64,000 nt of DNA, taken from positions 6,944,501-7,008,500 of the forward strand of contig NZ_CP120742.1 in NCBI RefSeq assembly GCF_029581275.1, read 5' to 3'. This DNA is from Micromonospora sp. WMMD1155. GTDB taxonomy: Bacteria > Actinomycetota > Actinomycetes > Mycobacteriales > Micromonosporaceae. The notes beneath the pieces are model-generated. The model was not told the DNA's origin and ran no database searches. It worked only from the letters and a program-made list of their open reading frames with translations. This document shows, piece after piece, positions 25,578 through 33,653 of the stretch; the stretch's first letter is position 1, and every line of letters starts with the position of its first letter. Position numbers and translations under genes: made by a program.

Positions 25578-26866
25578 CAGGCCACCCCGGCGGGCTGCCC
25601 GGCGCGGTACCGGGCGGCGTCCCCGGCGACCACCCGGCCGCCGAGCAGCACCAGCTCGATCGACTCGGGTCGGCCCAGCACGGTGATGTCCTCGGCCGGG
25701 TCCCCGTCGGTGACCACCAGGTCGGCCAGCCGCCCCGGCTGCACCGTGCCCGCCTCGTCGCCCCGACCGGCCAGCCGCGCTCCGTTGGCGGTGGCCCAGG
25801 TCAGCACCACCGGCGCGGGTATACCGGCCATCGTCACGTACGTCTCCAGCTCCTCGGCGTAGCGGCCGTGCGGGGTCCAGGCGAACCCGAAGTCGTCGCC
25901 GGCCACGATCGGGATGCCCATCCGCACCATCAGCGGAAGGATGCGCAGGGTGTTCTCGACCTCGGCCTCGAACTCCAGCGTCTCCAGGTACTCCGGGGTC
26001 TTGCCGTGCCGGACGCCGTCGGTGAGCAGGCGGTGCGGTTGGTGCAGGCTCGGCACCACGAAGATGCCCCGCTCGGCGATCGCCTCCAGGGCGGCGTCGT
26101 CGGCGTACGTGGCGTGGTCGATCACGTCGACCCCGGCGGCGATGGCGTTGCGGATGCCGCCCAGGCCACGCGAGTGCGCGCGGATCCGCACGCCCCGCTC
26201 GTGCGCGGCCCGGGCCGCGATCACCAACTCCTCGGCGGTGAACAGCAGCTCGTGCGAGCGGCCGTTGGGGAAGGTGTCGTCACCGGTGGAGAAGACCTTG
26301 ATGATCTCCGCGCCCTGGGCGACCTCGGTGTCGACGTACTCGATCAGCTCCTCCGGGGTGTCGGCGAGCCGCATCAGGTCGCTCGGGATGCGTTGCTTGA
26401 CCCCCGGATTGCGGCGCTCCGGCGGGCCGGACACCATCAGGTCCCGGCTGCACGGGGTGATCCGCGGGCCGGGCAGCTTCCCGGCGTCGATCGCCCGGCG
26501 CAGCGCCATGTCGATGCCGGACACCGAGCCGGCGCCGACGAAGGCGGTGTAGCCGAGCCGGAGCATGGCGGCGGCGTTGGCGGCGGCGCCGAGGGTGACC
26601 TCGGGGATGCTGTACTTGAACAGCATCTCCCGACCGTCGAGCACGTCCAGGTACGCGATGTGGGTGTGGCCGAGCGTCATGCCCGGCATCACCGTCCGGC
26701 CGTCGAGGTCGAGGACGTCCACGTCCGGGTCGTGCAGCGGGGCCTGCGCCTCGGGCAGCACCGCGACGATGCGTTCGCCGTCGAGCAGCACACTGTGGTG
26801 CGGTCGGGAGGCCACCCCCAGTCCTTCCTGGACGGTGGCGCGGTGCAGCAACGTTCGTCGGGACAC
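25577..26866 (-). CDS. Metal-dependent amidohydrolase, imidazolonepropionase-like
   Basis: I prefer GTG 26866, which has GGAG at 8 bases; GTG 26875 is an alternative. The 429-residue product has the amidohydrolase fold with metal ligands in order: HxH in TLGHTHIAYLD (about 65), a Lys in EIIKVFSTG, His in RIRAHSRG, His in VIDHATYAD and Asp in VAGDDFGFAW. Members open cyclic amides, imides or lactams, or cleave dipeptide-like and arylalkyl amide bonds. In this cluster it could release or hydrolyse an amide intermediate; no specific substrate can be assigned. It follows the BacA-like gene by about 32 bp. Confidence 0.85.
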   Translation of the reverse strand: MSRRTLLHRATVQEGLGVASRPHHSVLLDGERIVAVLPEAQAPLHDPDVDVLDLDGRTVMPGMTLGHTHIAYLDVLDGREMLFKYSIPEVTLGAAANAAAMLRLGYTAFVGAGSVSGIDMALRRAIDAGKLPGPRITPCSRDLMVSGPPERRNPGVKQRIPSDLMRLADTPEELIEYVDTEVAQGAEIIKVFSTGDDTFPNGRSHELLFTAEELVIAARAAHERGVRIRAHSRGLGGIRNAIAAGVDVIDHATYADDAALEAIAERGIFVVPSLHQPHRLLTDGVRHGKTPEYLETLEFEAEVENTLRILPLMVRMGIPIVAGDDFGFAWTPHGRYAEELETYVTMAGIPAPVVLTWATANGARLAGRGDEAGTVQPGRLADLVVTDGDPAEDITVLGRPESIELVLLGGRVVAGDAARYRAGQPAGVA

Positions 26867-26898
26867 GACTGTCACTCCGGTTCTCTCGGTGTCTGGTC

Positions 26899-27549
26899 TC
26901 AGCGGCGGCCGAACAGGGTCCACACGATCTCGGCGCCCGGGCGGCGGGCCACCCACCGCAACGCGTGGCGGTGCACCCCGGGCGCGTTGGTGACCGCGAG
27001 GTCGGCGCCGCCGGCGGCGAGGATCACGGCGGCGTGTTGGGTGGAGTCGGCGTCGACCCACCGCGTCCGGCGGTCCCGCAGGGCGGGCGGCGCGAGGTCG
27101 GTGAAGATCCGCCGGACCTCCCACAGGGCGGCCACCGTGAGCGGACCGGTGGCCCGGTCCGGGTCGTGGCCCGGCTGGGCGGCGATGCCGTACTCCGGTG
27201 TCGCCTGTGCGAAGTAGGCATCCAACCGCAGGTCACGGTGCCAGTGGAAGCGGGTGAGCCCCTGGTAGGCGCTCGGCACGAGGGCCTGGTCGACCCGCCG
27301 GTCCACCAGCGCGGCGAGCACCGCGTCGAAGGTGTCGGACAGCTCGATGCGCAGCCCGTGCCGCTCGGCGAGGAACGCCGCGGTCAGGTGGCTGGACGTC
27401 CCGGGCGGACCGAGGGTGGCCAGCGTGGTGCCGGGTCGGCTCGCCCACCGGTCCACCACGCTGCGCCACCGCCGCCCGTACGCGTCGGCGAGCGGCCCGG
27501 GCAGCGCGGGCACCGACTCGTCGGTGGCCGCCTCAGGTGGTGTAGCCAC
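26899..27549 (-). CDS. BacA-like prephenate decarboxylase (non-aromatising)
   Basis: The 216-residue protein belongs to the prephenate dehydratase superfamily but fits BacA/SalX/AerD-type prephenate decarboxylases better. Residues matching remembered B. subtilis BacA include LGPPGTSS (46-53), DTF (72-74), VPSAYQG (91-97), RDLRL (105-109), TPEYG (117-121), DADST (166-170), DLAVTN (183-188) and the C-terminal WTLFG (210-214). It lacks the Thr-Arg-Phe motif and ACT domain of PheA. BacA removes CO2 from prephenate without losing the C4 hydroxyl, giving a dihydro-4-hydroxyphenylpyruvate. This makes it the key committing enzyme of the cluster. The GTG start overlaps the upstream ligase stop by 17 bp. 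Confidence 0.85.
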   Translation of the reverse strand: MATPPEAATDESVPALPGPLADAYGRRWRSVVDRWASRPGTTLATLGPPGTSSHLTAAFLAERHGLRIELSDTFDAVLAALVDRRVDQALVPSAYQGLTRFHWHRDLRLDAYFAQATPEYGIAAQPGHDPDRATGPLTVAALWEVRRIFTDLAPPALRDRRTRWVDADSTQHAAVILAAGGADLAVTNAPGVHRHALRWVARRPGAEIVWTLFGRR

Positions 27550-28957
27550 GGTTGCCCGCCATGCGTTGCGCCACCCGGGTCTCGTGGTCCACCTCGACCC
27601 GCCGGTCGACGATCCGGGCGGCCTTCCAACTGACGAAGGCGCCGGTGCTGACGATCGGGTCCAGCCCGTCGGTCAGCTCCACCTCGACCGGTACGCCGAG
27701 CGCGGCGGCGGCCCGTTCCCGGACCCCGTCGGCCACCCCGGCGGGGTCGTCGACGAGGTCCTTGAGCAACTCCAGCCGGACCGTCAGCCGGTCGCCGCCG
27801 GCGTTCGGGTCGTTGTCGATCACCACCTGGTAGCCGCCCGAACCGGTGACCCCGGTCAGGACCGCCGTCTCGATCTGCCCGGCGGTGAGACGTCGACCGC
27901 CCAGCTCGATGCGGTCCAGGGTGCGGCCGACGATCTGCACCAGGTCGCCGGGCATCTCGCAGGCGCAGTCCGACGCCTCGATGATCACCGCGTCGCCGGT
28001 GCGGTAGCGGACCAGCGGCTTCACCCCGTCGACGAGCATGGTGACGGTGAGTTCCCCGCTGCCCCGCGGACCGTACGACGTGCCGGTCTCCGGGTCGACG
28101 ACCTCGATCAGGTAGTTGGTCTGCGACAGGTGCATCCGCTTGTTGCGGCAGGCGGTGGCGATGACGAACGCCTCCTGCGAGCCGTACAGGATGTTGTAGA
28201 CGTCCGCGCCCCAGACGGACTCCAGGTTGCGGGCCAGCGCCGGGGTGCACATCTCGCCGGTGACGAAGAGGAGTTTGACGGCGAAGTCCTCGCGCAGCCG
28301 GTACCCGTAGTGCTCGGCGGCCTTGGCCAGCATCATCGCCACGCCCGGCGTGCAGCAGACCACCTCCAGCTCGAGGTCCTTCATCAGCTGCAACGCCTTG
28401 GCGAACCCGATCACCGGCGAGTACGGCCAGATCTTCGCGTTCAGCGAACCGACGTTACGGGCGACGTCACCGAGGGTGTCGCCGAAGGAGTGCACCTCGG
28501 TCGGGCCCATCAGCCCGATCCGGGGCGGTTGGTCGCCGAAGTGGTGGCGGAAGATCGACGCCCAGGACTCGGTGACGTGGGCGTTGCTGGCCACCACCTC
28601 CCGACCGTCGCGGGGGCACGGCGTCGCGCGCCCGGTCGTGCCGGTCGTCTCGTAGAAGAAGACCCCGTCGGTCAGCGGCCGGCTGAGCACGTCGAGCATC
28701 TCCTGCCGCAGGTGCGTCTTCGTGGTGAAGGGCAACCGGTCGAGGGTCGCCGGGGTGATCGTCGAGAGGTCGACGTCGGCCAGGTGACGGGCGTAGAACG
28801 GTGAGCCGGTGGACACCTGGTCGAGCACCGTGCGCAGTTGCCGGTCGCGCCAGGCCTCCAGGTCGGCCGGGTCGAGGGTGCGGTCGTAGAAGGCCTGGTG
28901 CAGGGCCAGGTAGTCGACGGCGAAGTCCGCCGCCGGTCCGGTGGTCGGAAGCCACAT
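27533..28957 (-). CDS. Adenylate-forming ligase, phenylacetate-CoA ligase (PaaK)-like
   Basis: ATG 28957 lies after AAAGGA and starts a 474-residue protein. The ANL family P-loop is FYETTGTTGRATPCP (about 99-113), followed by the PaaK-like FVTGEMC, YNILYGSQE and LVRYRTGDAV motifs and a C-terminal domain with GRTLDRIELGGRRL. Such enzymes adenylate an aryl or arylacetic acid and transfer it to CoA or another acceptor; related enzymes in natural-product clusters sometimes stop at the adenylate. No carrier protein is encoded nearby, so CoA or an amine is the likelier acceptor. It is separated from the SDR gene by about 62 bp. Confidence 0.87.
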   Translation of the reverse strand: MWLPTTGPAADFAVDYLALHQAFYDRTLDPADLEAWRDRQLRTVLDQVSTGSPFYARHLADVDLSTITPATLDRLPFTTKTHLRQEMLDVLSRPLTDGVFFYETTGTTGRATPCPRDGREVVASNAHVTESWASIFRHHFGDQPPRIGLMGPTEVHSFGDTLGDVARNVGSLNAKIWPYSPVIGFAKALQLMKDLELEVVCCTPGVAMMLAKAAEHYGYRLREDFAVKLLFVTGEMCTPALARNLESVWGADVYNILYGSQEAFVIATACRNKRMHLSQTNYLIEVVDPETGTSYGPRGSGELTVTMLVDGVKPLVRYRTGDAVIIEASDCACEMPGDLVQIVGRTLDRIELGGRRLTAGQIETAVLTGVTGSGGYQVVIDNDPNAGGDRLTVRLELLKDLVDDPAGVADGVRERAAAALGVPVEVELTDGLDPIVSTGAFVSWKAARIVDRRVEVDHETRVAQRMAGNRGYTT

Positions 28958-29019
28958 GGTCGGATCCTTTCCAGGAGTGAGCCGGCTGCCGTGCGGTCGC
29001 GGCGGGCCGAGACGCCTTG

Positions 29020-29730
29020 TCAGTGCAGGCCGCCGTTGACGTCCATCACGGACGCGGTGACGTAGCTGCTCTCCGGGCCGGCCAACCAGGCGACGGCCGC
29101 GGCGACCTCGGCCGGTGAGCCGAACCGGCCGACCGGGATCCGGGCCCGGTAGTCGTCGCGACGTTCGACCGGGATCCGGGCGGCCATCGGGGTCTCGACC
29201 AGGCCGGGGGCGACCGCGTTGACCCGGATGCGGTGCGCGGCGAGCGCCCGGCCGAGGCTGCGGGTGAGCGCGATGCACGCGCCCTTCGACGCCCCGTACG
29301 CCGCGTCCGGGCTGCCGGACTGCCCGCTGATCGAGGCGATGTTGACCACCGTGCCGGGGCGACCGGCGGCGATCAGCGCGCGGGTGAACGCCTGGGTGCA
29401 GAAGAACGCGGCACCCAGGTTGACGTCGAGCACCTGCGCGTACGTCTTCGGGTCGTAGTCGAGGAAGTCCCTCGCGTGGTAGACGCCCGCGTTGTTGACC
29501 AGCACGGTCGGTTGGCCGTACCGCTCGTTGATGCGCGCGAAGAGCTGCTCCACCTGCTCCGGCACGGCCACGTCGGCGACCAACGAGGCGTACGCCGCCG
29601 GGTCGCCGGCCGGCTCGACGTCGACGCCGAGCACCCGGTGCCCGGAGCCGGTCAGGGCGGCCGTCACGGCTCGGCCGATACCGCCCGCCGCGCCGGTGAC
29701 CACGGCGAGGGGGGCCGACTGGTCGGTCAT
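29020..29730 (-). CDS. Short-chain dehydrogenase/reductase
   Basis: A 236-residue classical SDR. It has the NAD(P) loop VTGAAGGIGRA (10-20), Asp36 in GVDVEP suggesting NAD(H) preference, NNAG (78-81), and the catalytic Ser/Tyr/Lys set in SISGQSGSPDAAYGASKG (about 132-149). In bacilysin the SDR BacC oxidises a cyclohexanol; in dihydroxybenzoate and 3-hydroxyanthranilate pathways SDRs aromatise dihydrodiols. Either chemistry would suit this cluster. The ATG overlaps the amidotransferase stop by 4 bp. Confidence 0.88.
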   Translation of the reverse strand: MTDQSAPLAVVTGAAGGIGRAVTAALTGSGHRVLGVDVEPAGDPAAYASLVADVAVPEQVEQLFARINERYGQPTVLVNNAGVYHARDFLDYDPKTYAQVLDVNLGAAFFCTQAFTRALIAAGRPGTVVNIASISGQSGSPDAAYGASKGACIALTRSLGRALAAHRIRVNAVAPGLVETPMAARIPVERRDDYRARIPVGRFGSPAEVAAAVAWLAGPESSYVTASVMDVNGGLH

Positions 29731-30335
29731 GACGACCCCGCCGCCCGTGACCCGGCCACCGGCAGCGTCGTGGCGGCGCGGAGGAAGTTGTCGAACAGCC
29801 GCAGCCCGTCCTCGGTGAGCACGCTCTCCGGGTGGAACTGCACCCCCTCCACCGGCAGGCTCAGGTGGCGTACCCCCATCACGTAGCCGTCGTCGGAGGA
29901 CCGCGCGGTGACCTCCAGGGCGGGCGGGGTCGGGTCCGCGACGATGAGCGAGTGGTAGCGGGTGACGGTGAGCGGGGCGGGCGCCCCGGCGAAGACACCT
30001 CGGCCGTCGTGGCCGACCACGCTCGTCTTGCCGTGCATCAGGTGCCGGGCGACGGCGACCGACCCGCCGTAGGCCAGGCCGATCGCCTGGTGGCCGAGGC
30101 AGACGCCGAGCAGTGGGACGTGGCCGGCGAAGGTGTGCACCAGCTCCACGTGGCCGGACTCGGCGGGGTGGCCGGGCCCGGGGCCGAGCACCACCGCGTC
30201 CGGCCGCAGGGCGGCCAGCTCGTCGCTGGTCCGGGACCGGGACCGGACCACCACGGTCCGCGCGCCGAGGGTCCGCAGGTACTGGTCGATGATGTGGGTG
30301 AAACTGTCGTACGCGTCGACGAGCAGGACCTTCAC
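29727..30335 (-). CDS. Glutamine amidotransferase subunit, PabA/TrpG type
   Basis: GTG 30335 overlaps the stop of the partner gene by 4 bp. The 202-residue class I amidotransferase has nucleophile Cys in LLGVCLGHQAIG (about 78) and the His/Glu pair in VEGVQFHPESV (about 170). The opening VLLVDAYDSFTHIIDQYL is characteristic of PabA/TrpG proteins. It releases ammonia from glutamine for the synthase encoded immediately upstream, adding an amino group to chorismate at C2 (anthranilate type) or C4 (aminodeoxychorismate type). Confidence 0.9.
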   Translation of the reverse strand: MKVLLVDAYDSFTHIIDQYLRTLGARTVVVRSRSRTSDELAALRPDAVVLGPGPGHPAESGHVELVHTFAGHVPLLGVCLGHQAIGLAYGGSVAVARHLMHGKTSVVGHDGRGVFAGAPAPLTVTRYHSLIVADPTPPALEVTARSSDDGYVMGVRHLSLPVEGVQFHPESVLTEDGLRLFDNFLRAATTLPVAGSRAAGSS

Positions 30336-31798
30336 GGCAGCAGCTCCGTACCGGTCAGGGCCCAGAACGTGGCGCTCATCTTGGCCAGCGTCTCGCGCCA
30401 CTCGGCGTCGGGGTCGGAGTCGGCCACGACCCCGGCGGAGGCCTGGGTGCGGTAGCGGCGGCCGTCGTGCACGGCGGTGCGGATGCAGAGTGCGAGCACC
30501 GCGAACCCGCGTACGTCGACCAGGCCGACGGAGCCGGCGTACACGCCCCGGGGCTCGTCCTCCAGCCCGTCGATGATCTCCATGGCCCGTAGCTTCGGGG
30601 CACCGGTCATGGTGCCGGCGGGAAAGGCCGCGCAGATCGCCGCCCAGACGTCGGCGTCGTCGGCGAGCTGCCCGGAGACGGTGGAGACCAGGTGATGCAC
30701 GTACGCGAACGGCTCGACGTCGAACATCGCGTCGACGCTGAGCGTGCCCGGCACGCAGACCCGGCCGATGTCGTTGCGGCACAGGTCGACGAGCATGACG
30801 TGCTCGGCGCGTTCCTTCTCGCTGGCCGCCAGCTCGGCCACCAGTCTGCGGTCGGTCTCCGGGTCGGCGCTGCGGGCCGCGGTGCCGGCGATCGGACGCA
30901 TCGACAACCGGCCCTGGGCGATGCGGAGGAACAACTCAGGGCTCGCGCCGATGACGGTCCCCCCGGCCCAGGGCGTCAGGTACATGTACGGCGACGGGTT
31001 GCGGTGGCGCAGCCGCCGGTAGACCTCCAGCGGGGTGAGAGCGGTCTCCACGTCGATCCGGTGGCCGATCTGGATCTGGTAGCTGTCGCCCACCTGGATG
31101 TGCCGCAGGCACTGCTCCACGCGGGCGGCGAAGGTCTTCTCGTCGACGGTGTCCCGGACCAGGCTGGGCGGTGGGGCGGCCGGCACCTCCCGGTCGCCGT
31201 CGGGCAGCCCGGCGAGAAGGTCCGGCAGCCGGTGGGCCCCGGTGTCCTCCGGCAGGTGCGGGCCGGTGGCGGCGAGGTGCCGCACGGTGTCGGTGCGCAG
31301 GTCCCACCAGACGGTGTGCCGGAACAGGACGAGGGTGCAGCGCGGGATGTCGTCGACCACCCGGTCGACGGAGAGTTCGTCCATGTCCCGCGCGGCCTCG
31401 TACGCCAGGGTGGTGAGGAAGCCGAAGGCGAAGGTGTCGGCGGGCGCGGTGGTCCGCACCGCGAACGCCCGTTGCACGGCCCGGATCGCCGCCCACACCT
31501 CGGGCGGCCCGGCGACCGACCAGACCCGTTGCCGGGCATGGTGCCGGACCGGCTCGCCCAGGGCCTCGGTGAGCACGGCCGCCAGGGCGTCGCCGAGCGG
31601 CCCGTCGGCGATCACCTCGAGGCGGTCGGCGATGAACCGCACCTCGGCGAGGGCATCCCAGCCGACGGCTGCCGCGTGACGGTCCTCAGCCGGGCCGTCC
31701 AGGCTTTCGAAGAGATACACATCGTCCGGAGAACGACGTTCGGCGAGCGCCGTGTAGAGCGACAAAGGATTGATTGACGACAGTGTGACAGATGTCAC
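30332..31798 (-). CDS. Chorismate-utilising aminase, PabB/TrpE-like component I
   Basis: GTG 31798 gives 488 residues beginning TSVTLSSINPLSLYTAL, the natural N-terminus of the family; the frame is open to 31894 but neither start has a clear Shine-Dalgarno. The catalytic half (about 235-480) holds VIGASPELFLRI, EHVMLVDLCRNDIGRV, VHHLVSTVSGQL and MTGAPKLRAMEIIDGLE. Overall it looks PabB-like, yet the active-site loop reads PIAGT (about residue 310), as in TrpE, instead of PIKGT whose lysine is the nucleophile of PabB. The product (aminodeoxychorismate, aminodeoxyisochorismate or anthranilate) is therefore undecided. First gene of the cluster operon, divergent from a MocR gene. Confidence 0.87.
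   Translation of the reverse strand: MTSVTLSSINPLSLYTALAERRSPDDVYLFESLDGPAEDRHAAAVGWDALAEVRFIADRLEVIADGPLGDALAAVLTEALGEPVRHHARQRVWSVAGPPEVWAAIRAVQRAFAVRTTAPADTFAFGFLTTLAYEAARDMDELSVDRVVDDIPRCTLVLFRHTVWWDLRTDTVRHLAATGPHLPEDTGAHRLPDLLAGLPDGDREVPAAPPPSLVRDTVDEKTFAARVEQCLRHIQVGDSYQIQIGHRIDVETALTPLEVYRRLRHRNPSPYMYLTPWAGGTVIGASPELFLRIAQGRLSMRPIAGTAARSADPETDRRLVAELAASEKERAEHVMLVDLCRNDIGRVCVPGTLSVDAMFDVEPFAYVHHLVSTVSGQLADDADVWAAICAAFPAGTMTGAPKLRAMEIIDGLEDEPRGVYAGSVGLVDVRGFAVLALCIRTAVHDGRRYRTQASAGVVADSDPDAEWRETLAKMSATFWALTGTELLP
31785..31798. promoter_or_regulatory. Palindrome GTGACA-GA-TGTCAC at the cluster operon start
   Basis: Two perfect 6-bp arms around GA coincide with the first 14 bases of the proposed pabB-like reading frame. 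A regulator bound here, such as the adjacent MocR protein, could block transcription or, if the mRNA is leaderless, the start itself. No second copy was seen by eye in the window. Confidence 0.4.
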
Positions 31799-32169
31799 TT
31801 CTATTGGAATTGAGTTGGTCGGTGGCGTACGCCGGGTCGCCACGGAATGCGACCCAATGAGCCGCGTGGCAGTCCTGGCCGACAATGAGGACACTGCGAA
31901 ACCCCCTCTGAGCAGCCCGATTCACGCGCCCCCATCGGCGTTGACCCCACCGCGTGACGCGGCAGGTCGGGCTCTTCCCCCCAAGCACAAAAGGACTCGC
32001 ACGACCACCTCTGGGCCGAGGCCGGCGGCGACGCCGAGGTGCATATTGGACATACTCGGAACGTACGCCCTGATTCGCCGACAGCCGGGTGGTTGCGCGT
32101 CCGACCAACACTTTCCTCAGGCACAGATCACGCTGTCCATACCACTTCGACAACGCCGGAGCGGACCAC
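31799..32169. promoter_or_regulatory. Divergent control region between the biosynthetic operon and MocR gene
   Basis: This 371-bp stretch separates the pabB-like start from the MocR start and is locally less GC-rich (for example around 31755-31820 and 32040-32065). No credible gene was found in it. It should hold the promoters of both transcripts. GGAC-N5-GTCC (32163-32176) lies just at the MocR start. Exact promoter boxes could not be assigned by eye. Confidence 0.5.
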
Positions 32170-33645
32170 TTGTCCCTGAATCTAAGTCTGTCAATAGATG
32201 GTCAATCGCGTGAAACGCTGGCAGTGCAGCTCCGTAACGCATTCCGCACACAGATCGAGGAAGGCACGCTTCGTCCCGGCACCCGCCTGCCGTCGAGCCG
32301 GCAGCTCGCCGTCGACCTCGGGGTGTCCCGCAGTGTGGTCGTCGAGGCGTACGAACAACTCTGCGCCGAGGGATACCTCGTCTCCCAACACGGCTCGGGC
32401 ACCTCCGTGGCGGCGACGGCGCGAACCGACACCGGCTCGGCGCTCACCCCCGACCACCGCACGCCGAGCGCAGCGGTGTGTGACCTGCGCACCGGCGGCC
32501 TACACGACTCCACCTTCCCCCGCCAGGACTGGATCCGGGCGGTCAGCGCGGTGATCACCTCGGCCGGTCACCGCGAGCTGGGGTACGCCCCACCGTCGGG
32601 CCTCCCGGTCGTCCGGCACACACTCGCCGGCTACCTCGGTCGGGTACGGGGCGTCCGCAGCCGACCGGAACACCTCATGATCACCTCAGGGTTCGCGCAG
32701 GGGCTCGCACTGCTCTGCCGGGAACTGCGTGACCGGGGCCACCACAGCGTCGGAGTGGAGGACCCGGGCCACCCGGGCGAGTGGGAGTTCATCGCCGACG
32801 CGGGCCTGCGCCCGGTGGGCCTCCCGGTGGACGCCGACGGCATCCGGGTCGACGCGCTCGCCGCGAGCGGGGTGCGCGCCGTGCTCGTCACCCCGGCCAG
32901 CCAGTTTCCGACCGGGGCCACCCTCGGTGCCCACCGCCGGGAGCAACTCGTCGCCTGGGCCGAAGCTGTCGACGGCTACATCATCGAGGACGACTTCGAC
33001 GCCGCCTTCGTGGCTCCGGCGCAGCGGATGCCGGCACTGCAGAGTCTCGCCCCGGACCGGGTGATCTACGCCGGTAGCGCCAGCAAGGTCCTCGCCCCGG
33101 CGCTGCGCCTCGGCTGGCTGGCCACTCCGGCCGCGCTCACCGCGCCGATCGAGCGGATCCGCGCCGGTTGGGACATCGGCTGCTCCAGCCTGGAACAACT
33201 CGCCCTGGCCCGCCTGATCGACAGCGGAGCCTTCGACCGGCACCTGCGCCGGATCACCGCCGACGTCAAGAAGCGCCGTCAGGCGGTCCACCAGTTCGTC
33301 GCCCGTGAGATGCCCGGCACCAGAGTTTTCGGCGGGCAGAACGGCCTGCAGGCGTACCTGGTGCTGCCCGCGCGGTGCGACGAGGAGGCGGTGGTGCAGG
33401 CGGCGCGGCGGCGCTCGGTGCTGGTCCGCGGTGGCCGCTTCTACGCGCTGCGAGCCGACGACCGACCGCCGGCGCTGGTCGTCGGCTACGCCGGGGTACG
33501 CGGCGCAGACCTGAGTCGCGGCCTGGCCGGGATCGCCGGGGCGTACCGGGAGACGACCGGCCGTGCCGGCCCCGGGACCGCACCCGACACCCCTGTCGCC
33601 TCGGTGTCGTCCCGCTGGGCGGCCTCCCGGGCGAGGCGAACCTAG
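32170..33645 (+). CDS. MocR/PdxR-type regulator (second copy)
   Basis: I chose TTG 32170 because GGAG lies 8 bases upstream and the protein then begins [11 protein letters not shown]; the open frame extends back to 32089. The 491-residue product has a GntR winged helix ([14 protein letters not shown]...[15 protein letters not shown], about 18-75) and an aminotransferase-like domain. The Schiff-base lysine is retained in [16 protein letters not shown], while the pocket motif reads EDDFDAAF, lacking the Tyr and Glu of the usual EDDYDSEF. Its effector may therefore differ from simple PLP sensing. It diverges from the biosynthetic operon and is the likeliest pathway-specific regulator. Confidence 0.87.
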   Translation: MSLNLSLSIDGQSRETLAVQLRNAFRTQIEEGTLRPGTRLPSSRQLAVDLGVSRSVVVEAYEQLCAEGYLVSQHGSGTSVAATARTDTGSALTPDHRTPSAAVCDLRTGGLHDSTFPRQDWIRAVSAVITSAGHRELGYAPPSGLPVVRHTLAGYLGRVRGVRSRPEHLMITSGFAQGLALLCRELRDRGHHSVGVEDPGHPGEWEFIADAGLRPVGLPVDADGIRVDALAASGVRAVLVTPASQFPTGATLGAHRREQLVAWAEAVDGYIIEDDFDAAFVAPAQRMPALQSLAPDRVIYAGSASKVLAPALRLGWLATPAALTAPIERIRAGWDIGCSSLEQLALARLIDSGAFDRHLRRITADVKKRRQAVHQFVAREMPGTRVFGGQNGLQAYLVLPARCDEEAVVQAARRRSVLVRGGRFYALRADDRPPALVVGYAGVRGADLSRGLAGIAGAYRETTGRAGPGTAPDTPVASVSSRWAASRARRT

Positions 33646-33653
33646 GCCGCGCG

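Noticed and set aside
26899..27549. Annotation as a housekeeping prephenate dehydratase (PheA)
   Set aside because: The PheA catalytic Thr-Arg-Phe motif and ACT domain are absent, and conserved positions follow BacA instead.
16841..31798. Calling the cluster a bacilysin cluster
   Set aside because: There is no two-domain BacB cupin and no BacF aminotransferase, and several extra enzymes are present; only the core logic is shared.
29727..31798. Calling the aminase pair housekeeping trpE/trpG or pabB/pabA
   Set aside because: The pair is embedded in a biosynthetic operon with mixed PabB/TrpE features, so no housekeeping symbol can be justified.
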